From the NCBI RefSeq assembly GCF_047496725.1, contig NC_132972.1:12787001-12851000 (forward strand): 64,000 nt of DNA, written 5' to 3'. This DNA is from Anoplolepis gracilipes. Lineage: Eukaryota > Arthropoda > Insecta > Hymenoptera > Formicidae. Made by a program: the position numbers and the translations under genes. The notes beneath the pieces are model-generated. The model was not told the origin of the DNA. It did no database searches and saw only the letters and a program-made list of their open reading frames with translations. Shown piece after piece: positions 28,008 to 40,111 of the stretch. Every line of letters begins with the position of its first letter. Position 1 is the stretch's first letter.

Positions 28008-28996
28008 TCGCCGCAGCGGTTTTGCCTCGCTCGGTTTCGATTTCTACGCTTCTTTGGCGCGATCCTCTCGTCACCCTCCCTCTTCCGCTCGACCTTTGTA
28101 GCGGCGGCACATTCGAACGGAATATATCGTTTCTTCTTCGCAACGATATACCACAAAGAGAAGTCGCTTCTTCCTTCGCCGTCCTGATTATAGTTTCCGC
28201 GCGTCATCGCGGGCACGATCTCGTGGAAATAGTTACCGCCTCGCGCGTCAGCGGGACGGAAAGATATTCTTTTTTTTTCTGACGCGCATAAGAAACCGTT
28301 GCATAAACGTCAGGAAAAATAGAGTAGAACGAATAATCTTCATTGCTCCGACGAGAATATCTATTAAGCGTTCCTCGCGCCACGCGGAGAATTAACGGCC
28401 GCAACAAAATCGCCCGGAGCCACGTCACGATTTCCCATTCACGGTTTTGCACGATCGCCATTACCGTTGTCTGCCCGCGACCGCATCACGCGATTCCACA
28501 TATCCAGATAAGACGCTCGTTGCCGCACTTGCGAGTATAACGGCGAATCCAGGGGGTGCATAGTGTATTAAGGGACGTCGTAAGAGGAGGTAGAGGCGAA
28601 AGGGGAGGGAAAGAGGGGGATTGGTACCGTTGTGTGTCGAAAGATCGAGGACAACCGTGAATCGCGATTCGCAAATCATCGTATGCGCCAGCAAGTTTCT
28701 ATCGCGGGTATATTAGATCGTTTCAGTAATGCAGGATGAGAGATACTCTCCCGATCGATTTGCTTCGTATGTCGATCGATCTGACAGTATTGAAACCGGA
28801 TGCATGTTTTTTTTTTTTGTCGAGCTCGCTCGTCACGCTTGTATAACGAGTTTAAACAAGTTTAATCACGTTTCCTACGCAAAAGCCGATTTCATGGCAA
28901 TATGAACAGGCGAGAAATTGTGCACAGCTGTCGCAGCTGTAACGACTTCCTCTTTTAATATTTTTCTGTCTGCTGTGTACTTGCTTTATTGTTTTG

Positions 28997-29021
28997 TCTC
29001 TCTCTCTCTCTCTCTCTCTCT
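28997..29021 (+). repeat. (TC)12 microsatellite
   Basis: It is a pure TC run just downstream of the CpG-rich patch ending near 28.7 kb. Confidence 0.95.
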
Positions 29022-29663
29022 AACGACCTCCCCGAAAAAAGTATGCGTAAAACAATGGCGAAATTAAATATTAAAGATCATTACGATGTAATGCACGATC
29101 ACGTCAGACATTCATTATCATAAATTCTCAGTATTTAACGGTCACTGAATTCTTATGAGTTAACCCCAGTCTTATTATGTTTGCGTGATCAGAATGTCCA
29201 GATATGGTAAAATAAATGAGAATAGTTGCTAATTGATTCTGCTAAGGACACCGTTAATTACTTACAGAGAATGCATTATCAATGACGCGAAATAACGTTA
29301 CATTTAGGCGTATGTCTAATAATAACTAATGTTACTCAATCAATAATTACAATGTTATAAATTATTAAATACTTTTTTAAGTACAGATTTTTTTAATAAT
29401 CTATTATTTATCAAAACTATTATTTAGAACCAAAAATTTTAGTTTTAAGTAATATATAATTATTTATTAGAAAAAGTTAGTATGTCTTATAAAAAACAGA
29501 AAAAATATATTTAAAAATAGTCGGAACAAAAATATAATTAAATTATTTTTCTGAAAAATAGATCAAGAATAATACTCTCTACTTAAGCAAAAAGCATCTC
29601 TAACTTTTAATGGAAAGAAAGAGACATACATTTTGAATGATATACGATGTATATATATATATA

Positions 29664-29910
29664 CAGTACCGGCCAAAAATATATCACCGTTAGTATTTTT
29701 GAGTATAATTTTATTCAAAGTGCACATGGATATTTATAATATCATAATATATGTTTTGATAGTAAATACAACTTACTAAATAAAATATTTTTCATAAAAT
29801 AATATAAAAACTTAATTTTAATAATATAAAAAATTAATTTTGTAAGTAAGTAAATTAAATTAAATTTATGCTAAAAAATCCTAAAGGTGATATATTTTTG
29901 GCCGGTACTG
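29664..29910. mobile_element. Tc1/mariner-type MITE, 247 bp
   Basis: It has perfect 25-bp terminal inverted repeats (29664-29688 and 29886-29910) that begin CAGTACCGGCC, are flanked on both sides by the dinucleotide TA, and continue as a looser inverted match inward. CAGT ends with TA duplication are the hallmark of Tc1/mariner elements. The interior is AT-rich without coding capacity, so it is non-autonomous. Perfect arms suggest recent insertion or constraint. Confidence 0.9.
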
Positions 29911-32390
29911 TATATACAAAAGGAGAAAAAAAGAATTTATTCGTCGCTTGGTAGCACACGGATCAGATGCTTATACCGTCGTTTCGCGCTGGTAACACTT
30001 GAACGAGCATTGTGGCATTGTTCTTTTATGGCTATGTGCTCTCCCACGCGCTTGTAATGCCTCGTTTCATGGCATACGCATCCTCTCTGGAGAGGAGAAA
30101 CGCAGAGAGAAAATCTTCTTAAATTTCTCCTTCAGTCGTCTATGCCATCCATTCCTTATTCTCGGCGGTAACGCGGACGAGCGAGCGCGTATGCATGCGC
30201 GTTGCACGATTCATAGGCTCGCCAGCAAGACTTACGAGCTCTCTTCTCGGTTAATGGAATACGCGCGCATAAGAACGATGGACCTTCGCGAGCGGACGGC
30301 CAGTCCATTTAATTACCTCGCGTCCTATTCTATCTCCGAGGCTCGACTCGCGTCAACGTCCACGACGAGTGAGGCAAGAGCGATAAACGCGGAAGCGACT
30401 ACTACGTCGACTTCTGTTATTAGGGGCATCTTTTTATGCGTCACTTCTATCTCGTGCGTGTAATCAGGAAGATTGAGATGATTGAGAATGCTGGACCTTG
30501 ATTCGGAACCGAATAACAAAAGTTGCCATTAAAGCCTGCCCGGTTGTAAACAGGGAGAGAAACTTTTAGGGAGAGTTATCGCGCTCTTCTCTCTTCTCAA
30601 GAAGCGTAGGGGGAATTTCCTCGAGCACACACATAAACCGAACGCAAATAACTCGAGATGGCAGACCGATGAGAAGGCGTCCATAGAGAAAGGTCGTGAC
30701 TCGACGAAGGATCGCGAAATCGTTTCCCATCGTACCTTCCTTATAGCTTTTTGCCTTCCTTAAAGCCATCATCCGAAAGTAAGCGCGGTAGCGAAAATTG
30801 AACTGAGAAAAGAGTGGGAGAGAAATTTTTCAAAGATTTAAAACTTTTTTACAACGGTCAGGATATAAAATATGTATAAATGTTTAATATTATACAATAT
30901 TAGGTTCTACAACGCATTAAAAAGCAACGCATATCATTTCTTAAAACTAATAATATTTAATGCGCGTAAGAGAAGACTATTTATCTTTGCAAATAAAATT
31001 ATATATGTATAATTAATTAATAATATGTCTTTAAAGATATTCGTTTATATACATTTTAATATTCTGCTATATATTTATTATGTAGTATATATACTATAAT
31101 ATATACTATAGTATCTGAATCTGAGAAAACAACGATAAATAAATATATATAAATATTTTTAATACACACCTATAATTTTATTGATAAAAAGGAAATTAAC
31201 TTATTGAAAGCGCTAACAGACATCGAACGCAAAAAATCAAATAACAATATTACGCAGCTGTTTCCACAACACGTGTCTCGAAATAAGATGCACGTGTAAC
31301 GACAATAAACGAGATACTATACCGACCAGAACAAAAATTTAAGAGCCTATTACCGAAGTAAAGATACAGAATCGAAGTAAGCCTATATTATGTTGAGGAT
31401 ATAAAGGTGTTATTGCGGCCTCGACCGCGTGAAATTTCAGATACCGCTTTATCGAACACATTACCAGGCAGCTATAGAACCGGTAAATCTTGGAGAAGCA
31501 GGAATTTAAAGATTTGTTAAGCAAAACACTCATGAAAAAGCATCGCAGGTAAAAGGTATGGAATATTCACGGATAAAAAAATGAATATTCCAAAAAGGAA
31601 TATCTTCAAGCGGCGATTAAACCCAAAACTATTGCGGATCATTTCATCCTTTCACGTAAGAATCTTATTTTGTGTGTTTTCTTCATTTTTTTTCGTATTC
31701 AAGAATCAATATTTTGTATAAAAAGATTGCATAAACATATTTAATGACCATTTTTAATATTTTCTTGGTGCCAATCGGTTTTATATTTAAAGAGTTGACT
31801 TTCTTTTATAAGGTTCTCGTGATATAATATATAAAAAAAAATCCATTGATATAAAATATTTCTATATATTAACCTGAAAGAAGAAGAAATTACATCAGCA
31901 ACACTTCTGAATCAAAACGAGTATAAGTGAAAACATAGAAATGGAAAACATATATGTCTAATTCAAGAGTTTGGACAATATATATACAGTTTGAACGAAG
32001 CCAATACTTCTTCATCTGTTCTAACCGTCCGATCAGAAAATTTCGAGCATTAAACTAAATCGTAGCAAAGTATCTTAAATCTTTTTATCGAGATAACCGT
32101 CAAAATTTATTGAGCGAAAAACTACTTTATTATTAGCGACGTGGATCTATTTACTTCTGCTGTTCTGATGATCGAAAATAACGCTTGTAACACCGATGAA
32201 ATCCCGAGCTCGTCAGAGCTTAGAGAACGATGCGCGTTTTTTCGGAAAATTAGCGGGTATCTTCGTCGATTAATCGCGGCGGAGATTATCAGGTGCACCG
32301 GCCATTTTATCGAACACGATGTGGATAGACGCTCGCGATGGGCGGTCCGGTAATCCGGCGGTCGCTATCAACGTAGCAAACCTACTATAT

Positions 32391-32415
32391 AAGAAGAAGA
32401 AGAAGAAGAAGAAGA
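32391..32415 (+). repeat. (AAG)8 microsatellite
   Basis: It is an uninterrupted AAG run inside the CpG-rich patch at 32.1-32.9 kb. Confidence 0.95.
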
Positions 32416-33370
32416 TCGGTAGAGTGAGTAGCCGTGAGTGCCGTCTCTAGGTCTCTCAACTAGGAAACGATCGGTTCCTCCGGCTTTGCCTATACCCATT
32501 AGCTGCCGCCAGGATAGGAAAGTAATTACCGATGCATAAATCTGCCGATTGGAAGCCCCACGGCGAAAAGCCATAACGGAATGTCTCCGAGAGAGTGGCG
32601 TCTACTCGCGCGTCGCTCGTAATTCGCGGGGTGTAAGTCGTGTCACGTACGAACCGGCCGTTTTGCGTGTTCCGGCGACGAAGCAGGAAACGTCTGCTGG
32701 ATTATCGGAATATAATCCTGGATAATTGCCGGTATTCCACTTCGATTCTTAACTACTTAATTAGCGCTGGAGGCCGTCTCGCGCACGCCGGAGAAGTGCG
32801 TGCGATTCTCGCACGCATCACACTTGAGTGTTCCTTCAAGTCCCTACGTGGAAGTCCTTGCGTCAACGTGGATGTATTGTATCTTTTTCTACTCCTTCAG
32901 CTCCGATAAAACAATGAAATCGGAAACTTGTTATATTTTCTCGACAATTATGACTGAAACGCGCCAGATAAAATGCGATAAATTGAAAAATTAATACGAT
33001 AACTTTTAATTTTATTTTGTGAAAAACGAATTCTTTTACAATATAAAATTGAAATTAACCGTTGTAAAATATATAGGGAAACAATTTTAAAACAATTTTT
33101 AAAACATTTTTCATTATTTGTAACACTGACTCTTTACACAGTATGGAAAAAAAATATATTAAATGTAAAAATACCATTGTAAAATTTTTATCATTTCCTA
33201 CAAGCGACTTTATCTCGTCTCATCTCCATACATTGCCTGACCTTTCACATGCTACTGTACTTTCGCCTTCCGATTCGCGCATACTATTTCTTGCCGCTTC
33301 TGTCTCTCTTCTGGATTCTTTCACGTTCATCTCTCTTCATTCTCTTTTCCCCTTTTCTTTCGTTTATTCT

Positions 33371-36300
33371 GCCCACCGTGAAGCGTGAGCTGCTTGCTGG
33401 TCTCAAAGTCGATCACGCGTTGAACGATGTTGTATGACTATCGCGTACGGTCGAAGCACGCGGGGAGACTGCATTTAAATCTTCCTCACGCGATTGTGAT
33501 CGCTACTGGGCGATCGCTAAGGAGGACTTTTTGCAGAAATTACGATAAACGCGGTTTTGTCTGTCGCGTGTAACACGAGAGAAGGAGAAAGAAATCGAAA
33601 CCGTGAGAAAAAGAAATCATATTTGACGAGAAAATAATTGTTTTTTTTTTTCATTTTTTATTTCTGAATCAGTGACACTCACGTGTCGCACGATTTCCAG
33701 GATCACCCTAACGCGTATGCATCGCCTATTGCGATGAACGTCATGTGCAGGCTAATGCGATGATATGTATTGTGGAACGATCGTTTTGTTACGGACCTGT
33801 CAATCCCTCTCGATCGATACGGGCAGTAGGCAAAGTCACTCGGAGTCAGACGACGCCCAGAATACATCGGCTGACGCGCTCGACTTAACTCGATGAATTT
33901 CATAAACAAGATCGGTATGTTAATACTGAACAATTTATGAAAAAGAAGGTGCAAATAAGGTATGAGAATACGGCACCACAGTTCTCTCACATGGTACGCA
34001 CGCGGCTCTCGTCTCAAGAATGTCGCCCTGTAGAAGAAGAGAAACGGCCGCAGTACATCTCGCACAATGATACAAACAGCAATCGTTCCAAACTTATTAT
34101 CGCCGGTAAGAAACTCATAAATGCTTATGACTTGCTTGCCGGTTTTTGCTGTGGCGCTCGTACGATCCAGTTAAAGCGACGTTTCGTCAGATTGACTCTC
34201 AACAACCAGTTGGAGATAGACGGAAAAGCTGGAGGAGGCTCGTTGCATCTCCATGCAATACGTTCGCGAAAAAGCGAGAGAAGCGAGAGAACGAAAGAGA
34301 GGGAGCGATAATAAAGGGAGAGGGAGGATAGGAGTACAAAGAAGAGGTGGAGGAGCCTGAGGAGTCCCTTCAACGTCATTTGTAATACCGGATGGCCTAA
34401 TGATGCGACTGGTCGTGACAGGACAGGAATAACAGTGGAAGCGTGCGAGAGCGCGCACGATAGAGATTCTGGAGCGTGTTCTGGGTCCCCTGTATCAAGG
34501 TATACGAAAGGGAATATATAGAGCAAACCTCCGACGGGGGGAAGGCACACAGAAGGGAAAAGACGATCGTATATAATACATCCACGTGTCTCGGTCACTC
34601 GGTTGTTAAGGACGCGCGGAAAGCCTCAGGGTATTCGCGATGCGCGACGGCGATTTGCTTCGTCGTGGTTGTAGATCCCGGCGAAGGGGGATCTATCTAT
34701 CTATCTACCACCACCATGACCAACGTAATATATACGAGTGTGACTTTTTTTGCGAGCGGCGAGCGCGGGGAAAAGTACACGCGAGCGCGCGTTGAAATTA
34801 ATCTACCACCGGCCGCGCCGCAACGACAAGGGGCCCACGATAATTTACTCGCGAAGGGGGCGATCGTGCGTGTGCGCGCTCATTGCGTGCCTCGCCTCGA
34901 ATCTGGCGACACGCGTGCGATCGGCAAAAAGTTGATGATCCGTGGAAGGAGTTTTGACAGTCATTCGACCACGTGGTTTTTCATCGATCGCAATGCGCGG
35001 TTAATACAGAGGCCCTATCATTATTGTAATGGAATTTCGATATCAAATTCTTTGATAAATGTAGAGCTGAGTTTTAATTCGATGAATGAATAGTTAGATT
35101 TATTTGCTCTGAGATTAATTATTCTTGGAGTAAAGATATTCCGTGCACGTCAAATTGAAAAGAGACATTTCTAACATATGTTGTTTAAAAACATTTAAAT
35201 GTATACAGATAGAAAAAATATAATTCTCTCTTTTGTGTAGATGTAATTTAATTTATCTATTATGTTAAAAACTCGATTCGTTAGACTTCAAATAAGTTAT
35301 ACTTTCACAATGAGAGAGATGGAAGATTTAAGCTACGATTCATCTTAAGTATTTAAAAAATATTAACATATTCAGTACTGGTTTAACGGCAATTTATTAA
35401 AAAAAATCATTAATAGTTAAAAAATAATTAAATATTAAATGTACGATATAGGATATAGAAAGAAAAAAATGAATCTGTTGTAGCTTTTCATAGTTAATGA
35501 AGAAGAAGATAATTAGAACCTTGTGATGTATGTAAAGGATGAATATTTCGCAAATAATTGTCAGCCTCAGAAACGTAGATATACGTATGTGTATTGTCAA
35601 GTGTTACGACGTAATACTCGATGTACTCAAAGCGAGGTCGATGTTACATAGAATGATTCCCCCGCAAATCATGACGATCTTTGATGCGACGCGCGCTTTT
35701 CTTCCCCTCAATACTATAGTGCACAACGATGCACTTCGAAGCACGACGTAGCTAATGATGCAGAACGTGCAGCAGTGTTTTCTTGCAGCCAACCAAGTAG
35801 CGAGACTTGAAAAAATCAACAACCCACCGTAAGTTATGTCTGTATGATCGTCATCTACGTTAAAAAGTCCACGTAGAAGCGCCATAAATTATATACTGAG
35901 AATGATTTAAACTTAATTTTACTTAACGAGTGTCACAGAATTATCTCTTCTTACGAACCACGTTGATTTATTCATATTGTAATATTTGTATTGTATTTCG
36001 AAGTGATTTATAAGGAATCTTTTGCGCGAGAAAAAGAAAAAAGATGAAAAATCGAATTAAAATTAGAACCTTATATGTGCAAAAGAAATATTCAGATATC
36101 TGCCAAGAAATATTATAAATTGATCAAAGTAAAATAAATTAATAAAATACTTTTTAGACTGCAATTGAAAAAATTAGCTTTTTAATTTACTTTACTAATA
36201 TACCGCTTTGCAATTCATACGCTGTTAGTATTTATGAACTATCAAATCAATGTTTTATCTTGATCCTATCGCATCTTATCTAAGTAATAATATTTATCGC

Positions 36301-37670
36301 AATAGTTGATTTAATACATAACTCAGTTCATTCCGTCTAAGGTGAAAATATTGTTAAATAAACAATTTAAAAATATTCTCATGTTCTTTTTACGTGTAAA
36401 TTGCAGTTAGACACCTATAGATAATAATTAGATAATAATTTTGCCATCTATAACTGTGGCAAAATGTTTACTTCTGTTCTGGTCGATCAGTTCTGCTGCG
36501 GCGCAGGATCATCAAGATCGAGCGATTGGATTCTCGCAATAGATATTAATCATGACTCGAACCTTCTTTTGTTCGATCAACAACGCGACGCGTCGAAATA
36601 ATCGGCAGAGAATTGGGCCGACAATAAAATTGCACGGTGTTAAACGCGCGCGCTATAGTTAGCGAGATTAATCAGCGACACACTTTGATTTATCTCAGAC
36701 TACAACACGGCGAGGCATGTCGATTAACGATGTTGTTCGTCGATCGTGTACCTTTCGCACACGCCGTGAACGCACGTTCGTTACAATAAGTAAGCCTTTA
36801 CGGCTTATTAAAAATTTCGAAACTTTTTAAAATTTTTATGTATATAAAGTTGTGCACGTAGAAAAGGCTACCATGTGCCTATAAAAGACTGCTTGAGCGC
36901 TCGTATAAGATTTACTTCTATACAAAACTGCTTATGCATTTATATCAAGCAGCTTGTACGCTTGGGAAATACTGTACTTTTATATTAAAATAATTGTTGC
37001 ATATATTTCCACGAGATAGAATGTCTGCAAAAAGAGATTAAAAGATAGATAAAAAAAAAAAAGAAATTCAAACACTTTTTATGTGCGTAATTTTTGGTAC
37101 GTATCTCAATATACGAAACGTTTACTTTTTACAATTAAAATTAATACGAATATTATCAACGCGTTTTCATATATCACATAATAGCTTTGCCATGTATAAG
37201 ATTTATCCAAAGAAAAATCATATCTATAAAGATGTAAATAACTGAAGTCAAGAAAATATCAAGGAATGCCACTAAATGTGTTTATGTAATCTTTTCACAC
37301 GAAAAATTAGTTGTTCAACAACACGGAGAAAATTAATGAAACGCACAGATAATATTTATCTTTAAATTACTATGATTATAAGGTGCACGTGAAATGCTAA
37401 GTGCATAGCATTAAGAGTTCTTTCCAGGTCTCGCTCTATTCATCGCTGTTTATATGAATCATAAAAAAATAACATGCACACGTGTGTGTATGTGTGCTTG
37501 AAATAAAGTAAAATAGATTAAATCTCTCTTAAAGGTTTATTTTATTTCTTTGTTAATATTTAATTATCCGCTGCATTTATTACGACTATATGCTAATACA
37601 TCATTATTAAAATAACTATCCTTATTTCACAAAGCAAATATTTAAATAATCTAGTATTAATTTGTTACAC
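33371..37670. other. CpG-rich patch then AT-rich DNA, gene-free
   Basis: About 33370-35090 is CpG-rich with frames on both strands. The longest (34476-35093) begins at GTG, with its first ATG at 34716, and resembles no known protein. After 35100 the DNA is AT-rich except for about 35540-35890 and 36480-36800. Confidence 0.45.
34691..34707 (+). repeat. (ATCT)4 tetranucleotide repeat
   Basis: Four ATCT units lie immediately before an in-frame CACCATGA at 34716. Confidence 0.85.
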
Positions 37671-37905
37671 AATATCAATTTTCAACCGATTTAGTCAAAA
37701 CCGCAGAAACCAATCCCAATACCGCATAACAGGCGTGAAGGAGATATTGATAGAAGCGTACAGAAGCGACAAAACGGAAATGTAAAACGACAAGAAGGAC
37801 GAAGGAGACATGAAAGGAGAGGAGCATGTGAAACTCGAAGCGATTCACAAGGATGGGACAAGGTAAACTCAACTAACGTTGTCAGAAGGTACAGAGAAGC
37901 ACAAG

Positions 37906-37930
37906 CGACCGACCGACCGACCGACCGACC
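37906..37930 (+). repeat. (CGAC)6 tetranucleotide repeat
   Basis: Six CGAC units lie at the upstream edge of the CpG-rich tract before the GT92 gene. Confidence 0.9.
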
Positions 37931-39927
37931 AGCCGGAGAGCGGGATGAAGCTAAGCTAAGAGGCAAGTCAAAGCAAGTCAAGAAGAGTTAGGTCGAGGCG
38001 AGGCAAGAGGTAAAGGCGAGTAGAGACGGGGTATGGCAAGGCGCATTGGCGAGGCATGCTAAGGCAACGGGTCCAAAGTCGTACCACGATGCGAGGCCCC
38101 GGCCCCGGTGGCGCGTTAACCTCCCGCTCGAACGCAGTACGCTCTCGACTCTCGCGCAGGCCAGGTTGCACCAATCTTGTCGGTCGATCCGCCGACCACG
38201 TGCTGCATCCCGCCGACAGGCGAGAAACCGCGAGGGAAAAAGATCCGATCGCGCATACACGTGCCTTACGCGTACCAGTAGCGAACAATTTCGGCGGGAG
38301 AAAAAAAGACAATGGAAAGAAATTTTTTCTCAAAGAGGAAAATCTTCTTCTCACGGCGGGTTCTGCTTCTAACGTCTCCTAACGTGAAATTCGCATTCGA
38401 TAACTCTTAGAGAATTAGCGAAACCCACGAGTGACACGAGATTATGCCAGTGCGGATCAAGATAAAATAATAAATATCAAGTTCATCTAATTTTCTCGTT
38501 CAATCTCTCTCAGTGTGTTTTACACTAGGGGAATTCAATTTTCAAGTGTGCGAGAAGATAATCCGAAGGAAGTCACGGTGCTCGCGACCGGACAGCGAGA
38601 TTTAAGACGGAGGTTGTAAATTAATTCGCCAGAGATTCCGATCGCGCTCTTTGGATTTGGCTACGAGCGGTTTACACCGGGGGTATCGCACCGTGACGGC
38701 AACCGGGCGGTTAATTTAATTCCGAGGTGCGTTTCTCACGCCTGCGAAATCGGTTCTGACCGCGCGCGCGGAACGCGATTAAAAGGAGGCGGGTGCCCCG
38801 TCATTTCTAACCGAGCGTTCCACTTTCGGTGGTCGTGCGTGAAATCGGCGGGGCCGAGGCGAAAACGAATCCGAAATGGTCACGCCGGCGCGCGGCGCAC
38901 GTGAATCCCTCCTCTTACCACGGCAAAAATGTAATCGCGGTGCGATAACCTGCGGGATCTTCAAAAGTTTTCGCGCTTCGCTGAGTCGTGGCGAAAAAGA
39001 GGGGATCGATCAGAAAAACCTCGACACTCGGAGATCGATCGAGCAAAACGAATCGAAATAATTGAATTATCGAAAGTCTGAAGAGACAGAGAGAAGACGC
39101 AGAACCCCGCAGGACGACCATACATGGTCGTCGTCTACCTACGAAGCCGAGGAACAAGCGGGATCGCCTTGTCGTAATCGCGTGGGAGGCGTTTTTTTAT
39201 ATGAAACGAAACGGAGAGACAAATTCGTGCCCTCGCTCCGGAACCTACACGCGCACGGAGCACGACTATTTAAAACCGTGCATCTTACGAGTAAATTAAT
39301 TATGAGACGTACGGATCTTCCAGGAACGACATGACCGGCGCCGCCGCGATCTCTTTCCCCGATGCGTCGCGAGAACGCGTGCCGAGACGAAGGCGACCGA
39401 CAGATCGAATAAGATGACCGCGTGATCGGAGACGAGAGGAACCTGATTCCGGAACAAGTTTGTGCCGCCAAGTAGCAGTTCGAATAATTAGCTACAACTA
39501 GTTCGTTAGGAAACCGTGACTAAATCTCCACGCGAATCAAATCGCCGCGAGCAAACCGAGATAGGAAACTTGCTTTCGAAAGAATGTGAGGAAGAGAAGG
39601 AGAGAGAAAATTTCATGGCAGGCAAAAAGAAGGAAATAAAAAATGGAAACGAGTAGGCAGATTGCAAATCTACGCGTCACAACGCAGGAAAATTGTATAC
39701 GAAATGAAGTAAATGCTAAGATCGGACAGCGTTGAACTGCACATGGCGTCTACATTCGAGATGCAGTTGCGGTTAAAGTGCATTATCGAGACAAACTTCG
39801 TTTGCGGAAGACTCTGGCGAAATAAACTGTTCGTCGCGCTGTCGTTACGCTTGTGACAAAATGCGCACAACGAATGAAGATTTCCACTGCGGATAAAGAT
39901 AATAATAAGGAAGAAAGAGAAGAAAAC

Positions 39928-39953
39928 GAGAGAGAGAGAGAGAGAGAGAGAGA
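39928..39953 (+). repeat. (GA)13 microsatellite just upstream of the GT92 start codon
   Basis: It is a pure GA run ending about 20 bp before ATG 39973, within the presumed 5' leader. GAGA-type runs near insect promoters can bind GAGA-factor-like proteins. That role here is inference. Confidence 0.9.
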
Positions 39954-39972
39954 AAGAAGAGAAAGGAAGAAC

Positions 39973-40111
39973 ATGCCGGTCGCGGGAACGAGGAAATTAT
40001 GCAGAGTGGGACTCGCCGCGATCTTGGTCACCGCGCTGTGCATCCTGACTCTGTTAGACTCGCCGCCAGCACGACTCCCGGATCCGCCGACCGATCCTCC
40101 TCCCACGCCTG
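39973..40111 (+). CDS. GT92 gene, coding exon 1 (cytoplasmic tail, membrane anchor, stem)
   Basis: It encodes residues 1-46 plus the first base of codon 47 and ends at the donor G|GTAAGC (intron starts at 40112). I chose ATG 39973 because it has A at -3 and gives a short basic tail directly before the hydrophobic anchor LCRVGLAAILVTALCILTLL. An in-frame ATG at 39874 would add 33 residues, mostly Glu-Arg repeats translated from a (GA)13 microsatellite. It has a poorer context (C at -3), so I treat that stretch as 5' leader. Confidence 0.85.

Larger units (their letters stand above)
26160..28700. other. CpG-rich patches, gene-free
   Basis: Patches at about 26160-26760 and 27540-28700 surround an AT-rich middle. 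Several 60-140-codon frames overlap on opposite strands, none recognisable. The CTGCAACCGC triplet repeat lies here. Confidence 0.45.
29030..33370. other. Alternating AT-rich and CpG-rich gene-free DNA
   Basis: It contains the MITE at 29664-29910, CpG-rich patches at about 29960-30790 and 32140-32900, and AT-rich DNA elsewhere. The 154-codon frame at 29999-30463 starts with TTG and has no recognisable domain. Confidence 0.45.
37675..39972 (+). promoter_or_regulatory. CpG-rich promoter/leader region of the GT92 gene
   Basis: A sustained CpG-rich tract precedes coding exon 1. It includes a (CGAC)n repeat at 37906-37930, an initiator-like TCAGTG at about 38510, and the (GA)13 tract 20 bp before the start codon. 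The start site cannot be placed exactly. Reading frames within it overlap on both strands and look like by-products of the low stop-codon frequency. Confidence 0.5.

Noticed and set aside
29999..30463. 154-codon plus-strand frame
   Set aside because: TTG start, no recognisable motif, and overlapped by an opposite-strand frame in CpG-rich DNA.
34476..35093. 205-codon plus-strand frame
   Set aside because: It begins with GTG; the first ATG (34716) leaves 125 codons. No domain is recognised and it is interrupted by an ATCT repeat. Several overlapping frames exist on both strands. Kept only as a note in the region description.
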